This document shows, piece by piece, positions 8,633 to 17,900 of a stretch of 64,000 bases of DNA. The stretch covers positions 4,517-68,516 of the forward strand of contig CAKQTC010000012.1 of the NCBI GenBank assembly GCA_934274515.1, given 5' to 3'. Both the position numbers and the translations under genes were made by a program. The notes under the pieces were generated by a model. It did not search any database, had not been told where the DNA came from, and saw only the letters and a list, made by a program, of their open reading frames with translations. Within the stretch, counting starts at the first letter, position 1. Each line of letters begins with the position of its first letter. Source of the stretch: an uncultured Clostridia bacterium. Its GTDB lineage: Bacteria; Bacillota; Clostridia; Christensenellales; DTU072.

Positions 8633-9637
8633 TTGTGGTATCAAGAGTGTAAAGTTTACTCCGACGGCAGTCACTATATCGCTATTCCTCATACTACGAG
8701 GAAGGTCAAAAAAGCTACGCCCAAGCCGGAAGAACTTATAACCGTCGTGGAGAAAAAGGAGCAGACCGACGCTAAGGATACGGAACAAAAACAAGATACT
8801 ACAAAAAAGCAAGAAAATATAGATAAGGAAACCAACAATACAAATTCGGCAACCCAAGAACGGCAAATGACAAGAAAAGAGCTGTTTGAAGAATTGTATG
8901 AGAAAAGTAAAAATATGCCTAAGCGTAGCCGTAGGAAATATATACTTGACGAAATGAAAAAATACTTTACGAATGCCCAATGGGCTGCCGATTACGTTGA
9001 CGAAAATATAGCAAGAAAACGTCGTAATTTAATATGCCGTCGTGTAAGATTATGCCGCAAAGTCAACCTCGCCGACTTCAACTATTTCTGCACCTTCACC
9101 TATGACGGTAAGAAGCTGACGGAAGAAGAATTCCAAAGCAAGCTAAGAACTTGTTTTAAGATGCTATGTCATAGAAAGCATTGGAGATATGTCGGAGCGT
9201 GGGAGCGATCCCCCGAAAAACACCGCTTGCATTTTCATGGATTATTCGATATTCCCGATGGTACGTTACCGGGCGAAATAATTGAAGTAAACGACTATTC
9301 TCCGATAAAAAAGAGAGTGCAAAAAACATACCAATGCACATATTTTAACGAGCGTTTCGGAAGGTCTGATTTTAGCAAAATCGACACTAACGCAACTCTC
9401 GGAGCGGCTGTTGCTTACCTCATAAAATACATTGAAAAGTCCGGTGAAAAAATAGTGTATAGCAAGAACCTTCCGCAGTTCTTCATAAGTGACATTAACG
9501 AAGATGATGTCATCTGCAACATAGGACAGGAAGAAAAGAAACTACTTCTCTTTGACGATTTCACCTGTTGGGACGAAGGAGAATACGTCGGACCCGTCAG
9601 CGACGAAACGATAGCGAAACTACGCAAATCTAATTAG
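8633..9637 (+). CDS. HUH-family rolling-circle replication initiator
   Basis: The 334-residue protein begins at a TTG directly after the ATPase stop codon, with GGGGGTG upstream. After a Lys/Glu-rich N-terminal region come the Rep motifs: FCTFTYD (motif I), HRLHFHG at about 197-203 (metal-binding HUH) and YLIKYIEK at about 262-269 with the likely nicking Tyr and adjacent Lys. Such enzymes nick the double-strand origin and start rolling-circle synthesis of ssDNA. It is followed by the hairpin-rich gap that could hold that origin. The family call is strong; whether phage or plasmid type rests on context. Confidence 0.8.
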   Translation: MWYQECKVYSDGSHYIAIPHTTRKVKKATPKPEELITVVEKKEQTDAKDTEQKQDTTKKQENIDKETNNTNSATQERQMTRKELFEELYEKSKNMPKRSRRKYILDEMKKYFTNAQWAADYVDENIARKRRNLICRRVRLCRKVNLADFNYFCTFTYDGKKLTEEEFQSKLRTCFKMLCHRKHWRYVGAWERSPEKHRLHFHGLFDIPDGTLPGEIIEVNDYSPIKKRVQKTYQCTYFNERFGRSDFSKIDTNATLGAAVAYLIKYIEKSGEKIVYSKNLPQFFISDINEDDVICNIGQEEKKLLLFDDFTCWDEGEYVGPVSDETIAKLRKSN

Positions 9638-9664
9638 AGCATATAGCGTAATATATCGGCGTTA

Positions 9665-9750
9665 AAAACGATGAGAATAAACTGACGAAGAAGGCGGGCT
9701 GATCCACAAGCGGGTTAGCGTGGACAGCCGCCTCGCAGTTTTCTCGTTTT
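9665..9750 (+). repeat. Large imperfect hairpin, candidate origin or packaging signal
   Basis: AAAACG and ATAAACTG on the left pair with CAGTTTT and CTCGTTTT on the right, and inside lies GGCGGGCTG-ATCCAC (9693-9706) opposite GTGGA-CAGCCGCC (9719-9732). The whole forms a long bulged stem of nearly 90 bases right after rep. Filamentous phages keep replication origins and the packaging hairpin in such a gap. Confidence 0.6.
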
Positions 9751-9777
9751 AGCGATATAGCGGTTTGCCTAATAGTA

Positions 9778-9833
9778 GCGTGTGCTTGTCGCCGGAGCGA
9801 AGCGACGGCTCTCGTATCAAGACAAGCACACGC
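9778..9833 (+). repeat. Second hairpin with perfect 13-bp stem
   Basis: GCGTGTGCTTGTC at 9778-9790 is the exact reverse complement of GACAAGCACACGC at 9821-9833; a small inner hairpin GTCGC/GCGAC sits at 9788-9806. No T run follows, so it is unlikely to be a terminator. It probably belongs to the replication or packaging region of the prophage. Confidence 0.6.
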
Positions 9834-9898
9834 CACGGTTGCAATCAAGGGATTTTGATAAAATATCCCTACCCTGAAAACAGGATAAGGAGATTAAA

Positions 9899-10813
9899 AT
9901 GAAATACATAGAATGGTTAAATACTTGGCTCAGCATTTATGTTAAGCCTACGGTAAAATCACAAACGTATATGCGGTATGAACATATAGCGAAAACTCAC
10001 CTTGCAAGAGGGTTGGGTGAATATGAATTAGACGAGCTTTCGGCATTGCTATTACAAAAATTTGTCGTTAGCTTATCGGAAGAAAAACATTTGGCAAGCA
10101 ATACGGTAAATTCCATAATTACCGTTATTCAAAAGTCACTCCAAGTGGCAGTAAATGTCGGTGTAGTAACGGCTGAATATTCAAATAAAATTCAACGCCC
10201 GAAAACAGTAGAAAAAGCGGTGGAAAGTTTTAGCGAAAAAGAACAAAAAGAGATTGAGGCATTTGTATTGAAAAATCAGAAAAATAGTAAACTTTTCGGA
10301 ATAATTTTATGCCTATACAGCGGACTGCGTATTGGAGAATTGTTGGCGTTAAAATGGGAAGATATTGATTTTTCAAGAGGAATTATGACTATTTCGAGGT
10401 CGTGTCACGACGAATACAAGGATGGGAAATTGCTTAAAGTATATGATACTCCGAAAACGAAAACTTCCATAAGAACGATACCTATTCCCAAGCAGATAAT
10501 TCCGCACTTAAAACAAATAAAAAAGAAATCGGATAGCGAGTATGTTGTCAGCGACAAAAATGATATAGGCATAAGAAGTTATCAAAAGACGTTTGAGTGC
10601 ATACTAAGGAAATTACATATTCCCCGTAAAGGCTTTCACGCTCTCCGCCACACCTTTGCCACTCGTGCGATAGAATGCGGAATGGATGTAAAAACACTGT
10701 CGGAAATTTTGGGACATAAAAACCCCGAAATTACTCTAAAACGTTATGCACACAGTATGCTTGAACACAAGGCGGAAATGATGAATATCGTCGGAAAGAA
10801 GCTGTTTCAATAG
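9899..10813 (+). CDS. Tyrosine recombinase / integrase
   Basis: The 304-residue protein has an N-terminal SAM-like core-binding part (about 1-100) and the catalytic domain with Arg in SGLRIGELL (about 144), HALRH (247-251), a His in GHKNPE and the nucleophile Tyr in LKRYAHS (about 283). It cuts and rejoins DNA at specific sites. Standing at the right end of the prophage, 50 bp from a direct repeat, it is most simply the phage integrase. A site-specific invertase acting on the inverted repeats at 11.8 kb is a possible second or alternative job. The ribosome binding site AAGGAG lies 6 bases upstream. Confidence 0.85.
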   Translation: MKYIEWLNTWLSIYVKPTVKSQTYMRYEHIAKTHLARGLGEYELDELSALLLQKFVVSLSEEKHLASNTVNSIITVIQKSLQVAVNVGVVTAEYSNKIQRPKTVEKAVESFSEKEQKEIEAFVLKNQKNSKLFGIILCLYSGLRIGELLALKWEDIDFSRGIMTISRSCHDEYKDGKLLKVYDTPKTKTSIRTIPIPKQIIPHLKQIKKKSDSEYVVSDKNDIGIRSYQKTFECILRKLHIPRKGFHALRHTFATRAIECGMDVKTLSEILGHKNPEITLKRYAHSMLEHKAEMMNIVGKKLFQ

Positions 10814-10823
10814 TGTTGAATTA

Positions 10824-10852
10824 TTGCAAAAAGACAAGGATTATGGTATAAT
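10824..10852 (+). promoter_or_regulatory. Promoter of the KilA-N gene
   Basis: TTGCAA at 10824-10829 and TATAAT at 10847-10852 are separated by 17 bases, 28 bases before the start of the KilA-N gene. If the att repeats are right, this promoter is carried by the prophage end. Confidence 0.75.
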
Positions 10853-10863
10853 ACAACTAGCAT

Positions 10864-10876
10864 TTGTATAGGAGTT
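10864..10876 (+). repeat. Candidate attR (13-bp direct repeat)
   Basis: This is the second copy of the repeat at 360-372. It includes the ribosome binding site of the KilA-N gene, so integration would leave that gene translatable while changing its upstream promoter. Confidence 0.45.
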
Positions 10877-10880
10877 TTTT

Positions 10881-11693
10881 ATGTCAACCAAAGAGATAAT
10901 AGTAAAGGGAATCGACGTTAGATACAACAAGATCAATAACGAGGATTTTATATGTCTTACCGATATTGCCAAAGCAAAGAATCCCGATCATTCCGGTATA
11001 GTTATAACGCATTGGCTTAGAAATTACTCGACGATAGAGTATCTCGGTTTGTGGGAGACGTTACACAATCCCGATTTTAATGTAACCGAATTCGGTAACT
11101 TTAAAAATAAGTCCGGAGAAAATTCTTTTGTGTTGACGGCACAGGATTGGATAGATAAAACAAACGCTGTCGGGCTAATATCAAAGAGCGGGCGCTACGG
11201 CGGGACATATGCTCATAGAGATATAGCTTTTAAGTTTGCGAGTTGGATTTCGGTAGAATTTGAATTGTATTTAATTACCGAATTTCAAAGATTGAAAGTT
11301 GAAGAACAAAAAGAACTCGAATGGAATGCAAAACGTGAGCTCGCCAAGCTCAACTATCACATTCATACCGATGCAATTAAGGAAAATATCGTTCCGACTT
11401 TGTCCGAAGAACAGTTAAAATATGTCTATGCCAACGAAGCGGATGTTCTGAACGTGGCGCTGTTCGGAAAAACGGCGAAGGAGTGGCGTGACGAAAATCC
11501 GGACAAGAAGGGCAATATTCGTGATTATGCTTCTGTGGAGCAATTACTTGTTATCGCAAATATGGAGAGCTATAACGCTATTTTAATAGAGCAAGGCGTG
11601 CCTCAAAGCGAACGCTTAAAACAGCTTAATATTATGGCAAGGAACCAACTGAAAATTTTTCAGAATCAGGATATGAGTCGGTTCATAGATTAA
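10881..11693 (+). CDS. KilA-N domain protein
   Basis: The 270-residue product has a KilA-N-type DNA-binding domain in its first about 130 residues, with the markers FICLTDIAKAKN, VITHWLRNYSTIEYLG and the closing GRYGGTYAHRDIAFKFASWI. The C-terminal half is helical with ASVEQLLVIANMESYNAIL typical of this protein group. Proteins with this domain are found in phages and in bacterial accessory regions and are thought to bind DNA; the target is unknown. It has its own promoter and a strong terminator. Proximity to the inverted-repeat segment makes it a candidate regulator of that segment, which is speculation. Confidence 0.8.
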   Translation: MSTKEIIVKGIDVRYNKINNEDFICLTDIAKAKNPDHSGIVITHWLRNYSTIEYLGLWETLHNPDFNVTEFGNFKNKSGENSFVLTAQDWIDKTNAVGLISKSGRYGGTYAHRDIAFKFASWISVEFELYLITEFQRLKVEEQKELEWNAKRELAKLNYHIHTDAIKENIVPTLSEEQLKYVYANEADVLNVALFGKTAKEWRDENPDKKGNIRDYASVEQLLVIANMESYNAILIEQGVPQSERLKQLNIMARNQLKIFQNQDMSRFID

Positions 11694-11719
11694 AAATTGT
11701 CAAAACGCGCAATTTTTGA

Positions 11720-11746
11720 AAAACGGTAGAATTTTCTACCGTTTTT
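11720..11746 (+). terminator. Bidirectional intrinsic terminator
   Basis: A perfect 11-bp stem, AAAACGGTAGA (11720-11730) with TCTACCGTTTT (11735-11745), has A- and T-runs on both sides, so it can stop the KilA-N transcript and also any leftward transcript from the promoter at 11830-11858. Confidence 0.85.
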
Positions 11747-11789
11747 GCATTTTTTGACTGTTTTCAAACCGTTTTTTCGTGCTAAAAAA

Positions 11790-11956
11790 AGTTCATCAAT
11801 TAACATAATTTATGAACCATTACACTTTGATTGTATTTAATAATATAATGTTTGTCAACATTTTACCGATAAAAAATACAGCAATTAGTTCATTTTTCTC
11901 CAGATTTATGAACCGGCGCCTTAATTTAGTTCATAAATTATGTTAATTGATGAACT
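11790..11956. repeat. Candidate invertible segment: perfect 28-bp inverted repeats
   Basis: The arm at 11790-11817 (AGTTCATCAATTAACATAAT and eight further bases to GAAC) is the exact reverse complement of the arm at 11929-11956; 111 bp lie between. Each arm itself carries GTTCAT and ATGAAC half-sites 15 bp apart, as expected for a tyrosine-recombinase site, and a third, imperfect GTTCAT-n14-ATGAAC pair lies inside at 11888-11913. The enclosed DNA holds a consensus promoter. This is the standard form of a phase-variable promoter, about 40 bp before the start of the giant lipoprotein gene. Confidence 0.75.
11830..11858 (-). promoter_or_regulatory. Consensus promoter inside the invertible segment, now facing left (OFF for the giant gene)
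   Basis: On the minus strand TTGACA (11858-11853) and TACAAT (11835-11830) are exactly 17 bases apart. In this orientation it would fire away from the lipoprotein gene and into the terminator at 11720-11746. After inversion it would face the lipoprotein gene, with its start site just inside the right repeat. I see no comparable plus-strand promoter between 11,747 and 11,996. Confidence 0.75.
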
Positions 11957-11996
11957 AATAATAAACGCAAAATTCATCAATCGGGAGATGTGAAAT

Positions 11997-14900
11997 ATGA
12001 AAAAATTCGGTAAAATTATGGTGGTTATAGGCTTGCTTTCAATGGTGATTGTTGCTATGGTAGCCTGTAACGGATTCAAGGTAGGCATTAGATTTATGGT
12101 AGACGACGAGGTTTATCGTGAATTTAAAACAACCGGCAGCGAGGTTATCGAAATGCCCGAAAGTCCGACGAAAGAAGGATACGTTTTCCGTGGTTGGTTT
12201 TTTGACCCCGGAATATGGCAACAGCCGTTTACGGTAAATTCGTTCCTCGATCAGCCGATAAGCGATATAATTTATATTCACGCTTATTTTATTACGCAGG
12301 AAGAAGCGGACAGCATTAAGACGGTGACGTACAACGCTATGGACGGTAGCGCGGTCGACAGCGTAGAGGTAAAAATAGGCAACAGGCTTTCCGAACCGAC
12401 GACTCCGACAAAAGACGGATATATTTTCATAGGCTGGTTTACTACAGCCGATTTTGCCGAAAAGTGGAATTTCACGTCCGGCATAGTCAATTCTGATATA
12501 ACGCTTTATGCAAAGTGGGTAGAGGATATCCCCGAAAACCGTACTTACACCGTCGCGTTTAACGCTAACGGCGGAAGCAGCGTCGATAATTATACCGAGA
12601 TCGCCTACAACGCGCTTATCGCAAAGCCTCTCAACCCCGAAAAGGACGGCTACGCGCTTGCAGGCTGGTACACCGACAATACCTTTGCAAAGGAATGGAA
12701 TTTCGAACTCGATAAAGTAACTGATAATATAACTTTGTACGCGAGATGGGAACAAGCCGACGTCACCGCTTGCAGTATTATCAAAAGCGAGGGCTTTAAT
12801 AAAATCGAAAACGACGGCGAAATCGAATTGTATATAAAGGTTCCCAACGCACAGGAAAAATTCTCTTTCCTAAATAAAATAGAAGTAAGCCCCTTTGCCT
12901 CTTGGAAAGTAGTCAACGACTTACAAGGAAAAGACGAGGTGCCGAGCGGGACTGTGGAAATATCCGTCGGCGATAACGTAAAATACATACTTGTGACGTC
13001 CTATGACGGAACACACAAAAAGTTTTATAAAGCGACCGTTAGACGCAGACCTATGTATCAAGTGTCCGTCAATCCGAACAACGGCGAAGATATCGACGTT
13101 ATGACCTTGGAAGAGGATTCTTTAATCGACGGCGATTATTTAAGGAAAGGTTATATAATAGATAAATTTATATATATAGAAAACGAAGAAGAAAAAGAAT
13201 GGAATATAGCGGAAGACGTCGTAACGAAGAATATTTCCATTGACGTCGTTTGGAGAGCGGCAAACTATTCCGTGACTTTCGATTCCGACGGCGGTAGCAA
13301 AGTCGAAAACGCGGAGATAGACTATGACGGGGAGTTCTCTTTCGGAGTCCCCGAAAAACTCGGATACGATTTTGTCGGTTGGGCTTATAACGATATTCTC
13401 ATAACCGACGGACAGGGTAAAGGTCTTGCCGTTTGGAACATAGACAAAGAAAAAATAGAACTGAAAGCCGTTTGGCAAGCGACGGTCTATTCAGTTTCTT
13501 ACGGCAATTTGAAAGGCGCAACAAATACCAATGCCGCAAGTTATACTATCGAAACGTCCGTTACTTTTGCGGATATAGCCCAAGAGGGATACACCTTTAT
13601 CGAATGGCAAGACGAAAAAGGCGAAAAAATAACGGAAATATCCGAAGGAAACACGGGCAATAGAACGATAACGGCGGTATGGAATTTGATAGGATATAAA
13701 GCGACGTTCAAAGCCGACGGCGCAGTCTTGTCGGTCGTTGATTTCAACGTGGAAACGGAACAAGTAACCGAACCGACTATCCCCGAAAAAACAGGATATA
13801 CGCACGCATACGAAGAATATTCTTTCGTTGCTCGCGATATTACCGTAAATGCCGTCTATACTCCCATAGTTTACACCATTACTTACGCCAACGTAAGCGG
13901 AAATTACGATATAGACGCGCCCGTAAACGGCAACCCGACAACGTATACTATCGAAACCCCGACGATAACGCTTCAAAATGCAAGCAAATCGGGATATACT
14001 TTTGCAAATTGGACTGTCGGCAATGATGCAATAACGCAAATTCCTCTCGGCTCTTACGGAAATAAAACGATAAAAGCTAATTGGAACGCTATCGAATATA
14101 AGGTCGCTTTCGTTATGGAAAATGCCGACGGAGAGTACGAAGGACACTACGAAAGCGAAGAAAATCCTACGACTTACACAATCGAGGACGCGTTTACCTT
14201 TATAGAGCCCGTTTGCGATATCCTCGGTTATGATTTCAAAGGCTGGTACACTACGAAAAACGAAGAAGGTGTAAAAGTGGAAAAAATCGGTGCGAAAACT
14301 ACCGGCAATAAAACGTTCTACGCACAGTGGCATAGGATTGACTATACCATTAATTACGTAGGCGTGGACGGCGGCTACAACGACAATCCCGATACATACA
14401 ACGTCGAATCGGACACCATCACTTTGGATAATCCGACCAAAAACGGTTATACTTTTGTAGGTTGGTTCACCGACGAGAGCAAGACCGTTGCGGCGACGCC
14501 GATTGCTACGGGAAGCGTCGGCAATCTTACGTTCTTTGCTAAGTGGGATATAATAACCTATACCGTTACTTACATACTTTATGACGGCACGAACGACGCG
14601 AGCAATCCGAGCAATTACAATATAGAGAGCAACCTTGCTCTAAAAAATCCGACGAAAGAGGGCTATAGCTTCGGCGGTTGGTTCACAAACGCAGACTTTA
14701 ACGAAGAAATTAAGTCCATTGCGCCCGGAATGAGCGGCAGCCTTACCTTATACGCAAAGTGGTACTATGTCGGGACGATTACTTTCGTGACCAACGGCGG
14801 CAGCGCGATAGCTCCCGTTACGCAGGAATACGGCACGGCTATTAAAAAACCCGCCGACCCGACCAGAAATTATTACACCTTTGACGGTTGGTACGAGGAC

Positions 14901-17900
14901 AGCGATTTTGGCAAAGTCTATACTTTCGGCGCAATGCCCGATAAGGATTTCAACGTATACGCCAAGTGGACTCCCGTCGAATATACAATAAGGTACGTTC
15001 TCGGCGAGGGCGCACAAAACAGTAAAAACAACGTCGCCAAATACAACGTCGAGACGGTATTTACCTTCGAAGCGGCGGAAAAAGAAGGGTACTCCTTCAA
15101 CGGCTGGTTCACCGACGACAAATTCACTACTGCGGTCGTAAGCGAAATAGTCGCAGGCACGCACGGCGATATGACTCTGTATGCCAACTTTATAATCAAT
15201 AAATATACTATTACGTTTAATACCGACGGCGGTAGTGCGGTTACGGAAATAACCCAAGATTTCCACACCGTGGTAGATAAACCGGCTGATCCCTTTAAGA
15301 CGGGATATGATTTTGTCGGTTGGTACTCCGACGTAAATTTGACCAAAGCGTATACCTTCGACAGAATGCCTGCAAAAGACTTCACGCTTTACGCTAAATG
15401 GAATCTCGTAAACTATAAAATAGAATACAATTTATCCGGCGGCACTAATAATAGTAGCAATCCGTCTTCGTATACCGTACTGTCGAATACCGTTACTCTC
15501 GGCGCGCCGACAAAGAAAGGCTATACTTTCGCCGGGTGGTATAAAGACGGCGGTTATACCGAAAGTTTCGTCTCCATTCCGAGCGGTAGCTACGGCACGG
15601 TAGCGGTGCATGCAAAATGGGAGATTATTACCTATACCGTTACTTATGTGGGAATAGACGGCTTGGACAATGAAAACCCGACGACGTATACCGTCGAGGA
15701 CGCAGTGACTTTCGTCGAGATAGCTAAGATCGGATATACCTTTGACGGACTGTTTAAAGAAAGTGCATTTATCAATACGGTAAGCGGCATACCGCAAGGC
15801 TCCGTCGGCAACGTTACCGTGTACGCAAAATATACCGTCAACACCTATACCGTCTGGATAGACGGCAAGGAAGAAATGATATATACCGTGTCATTCAATC
15901 TCAACGGAGCAGGCGGCGATATCGCTTCGCAGGTGATAGAAGAGGGAGTAAGCCTTACCTATCCGATGGTACCGACAAGAAGCGGCTATATCTTCGGCGG
16001 TTGGTACGAAAAAGAAGATTGTTCGGGAATGGCTTACGACTTTACGCAATTCGTTTTGAAAAATACCGTTCTTTACGCTAAATGGATAGCGACGAGCAAT
16101 TCTACCGTAAATATCGGCGATACGCGCGAGGTAAACATCGACGGAACGAAATACTTTACTTACGATTTCGTGCCTCTCGTCAGCGGCAACGTGACTTTGG
16201 CTACGACGGGCAGCGTGGATACCTTTGGTTATCTCTATGAAGAGGACGTCCTCGTGAAAACCAACGACGACGGCGCAACCGACAGCAACTTCGTAATCGT
16301 CTACAACGTCACCGCAGGCAAAAAATATACCGTCAAATTCCGTGGCTACGGCAAGGGGAATACGGGAAGCGCGACCTTCCATATAAGCGGATACAATACG
16401 GTAAGCGAAGGCGGTACCGCTATATACGGCGGCAGTACGGCAGAGCTTACTTTCGACGCTCCGTTTACTTTGACCGTTCCTGCCGAAAGAGACGGCTATG
16501 TCTTCAGAGGCTTCGTCGACGAAAACGGTACGTTCTATACCGACGATAAAGGCAAAAGTATAAAAAATTGGGACAAGGGCGAAGACTCGGCCATGTTCTC
16601 CTATTGGGAGGTAGACGGCTTCAAAATCAATTTCGTCACCAACGGCGGAACGGCTGTCGAAACGGTTACGCTGCCCAAAGGCGCTCGCGTAAATATCAAC
16701 AATTACGTTACGACGAGAAGCAACTATTCTTTCCTCGGTTGGTTCCTCTCCGCAAGCGATAGCGATAGCTACAACGCTAGCGTAATGCCCGATAGGGATA
16801 TTACGCTGTACGCAAAGTGGACGGCTTACGCGCTCAACGCCATTAAATATGACGAAACGTTAAAGGCTATCCCTGCCGAGGGCGACCTCACCGCCGATTA
16901 TTTCGGCGCGACGTGCTTCGATAACGGCGGCAATCAAGTAGAGGTTACTGCCTCCGCTAGCACAAGAACCGTCGGCGCAACCGCTACCGTGAGACTTACC
17001 GCGACGAATGAAGGAAAGACAAAAACCGCTACCGTCTCTGGCGTCAAAGTCTACGGCGAGCCTACGCTTGCTTTCGATAATACGGTAAACTATGTTAATC
17101 TGAAAGACGGTTTTCAAGCAAGTTGGTTTACAGCAAGCGGAACCGACACCTTCGACGCGGCTACCGAAATAAGGGTGAGAGTAGACGGCGAATATAAAGC
17201 CGGCGATATAGTGACCGTAATTATAGAGTCCGTCGATATAGCCGGCAATATTAAGAGCGGAACTGTAGAAAACGTCAAGCTCTACGGCTTGCCCGTGATT
17301 ACGCACAATGAAGAGAAAAATGAAATAAGCGTAAACGATACGATAGACGCAAGCTTGTTTAACGCAACCGCTACCGACAGCTTCGGCGAAAGCTTGACGG
17401 TAACGGTAACGAAGAAGAGCGGAACAATATCAGCGGGCAATACGATTACTCTTACCTTTACCGCTACCGACGGCAAAGGCAACGTAATGACGTTCGATAA
17501 GGATGTCAAAGTGTACGGCGCGCCGACAATCTCCGACGCTGAAAAGACGGAATTTAAAGTCGAGGACGAAATAACGGTAGATACCCTCGGACTTACCGCA
17601 AATGACACTTTCAACGGACAGTTGGATATCACGCTTACCGTAAAGAGCGGAACGCAAACGGCAGGAGTTACGATGGTCTTTACCGCTACCGTTACCGATA
17701 TAAGCGGCAACGTGACCAATAAGGATATATGGGTAAGAATCTATGGTACGCCTACCATAACGTATGATAGAAATGCCCTTAAAACAACCGAAGATCCGAC
17801 GTTCTCAAGCAAAGAAGCTACTGTCTCGTTTAATCTTAACGGCGCAAGCGGAACTGCGCCCGCAAGCCAAACCGTCACCGATACGGTAGGGCTTGAATAT

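Larger units (their letters stand above)
360..10876 (+). mobile_element. Inovirus-like (filamentous phage) prophage
   Basis: About 10.5 kb of tightly packed plus-strand genes carries the parts expected of an integrated filamentous phage: a Zot/pI-like assembly ATPase, an HUH replication initiator, several small or single-span membrane proteins, a large secreted protein with a C-terminal anchor, a hairpin-rich intergenic gap and a tyrosine integrase at the right end. The 13-bp direct repeats at 360-372 and 10864-10876 are candidate att sites. The boundaries are inferred from these repeats alone; the family assignment rests on gene content. An alternative is a small rolling-circle plasmid-like integrative element without virions. 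Confidence 0.65.

Noticed and set aside
8633..9637. Conjugative relaxase
   Set aside because: The HUH and YxxK layout and the size fit rolling-circle Rep proteins; no coupling protein or type IV secretion genes lie nearby.
9899..10813. Firm assignment of the recombinase as the invertase of the promoter segment
   Set aside because: The candidate att repeats beside it are unlike the 28-bp arms, so phage integration is the simpler role; kept only as a possibility.
11790..11956. Reading the 28-bp inverted repeats as a terminator
   Set aside because: The arms are 111 bp apart with no T run, and a separate terminator already follows the KilA-N gene.
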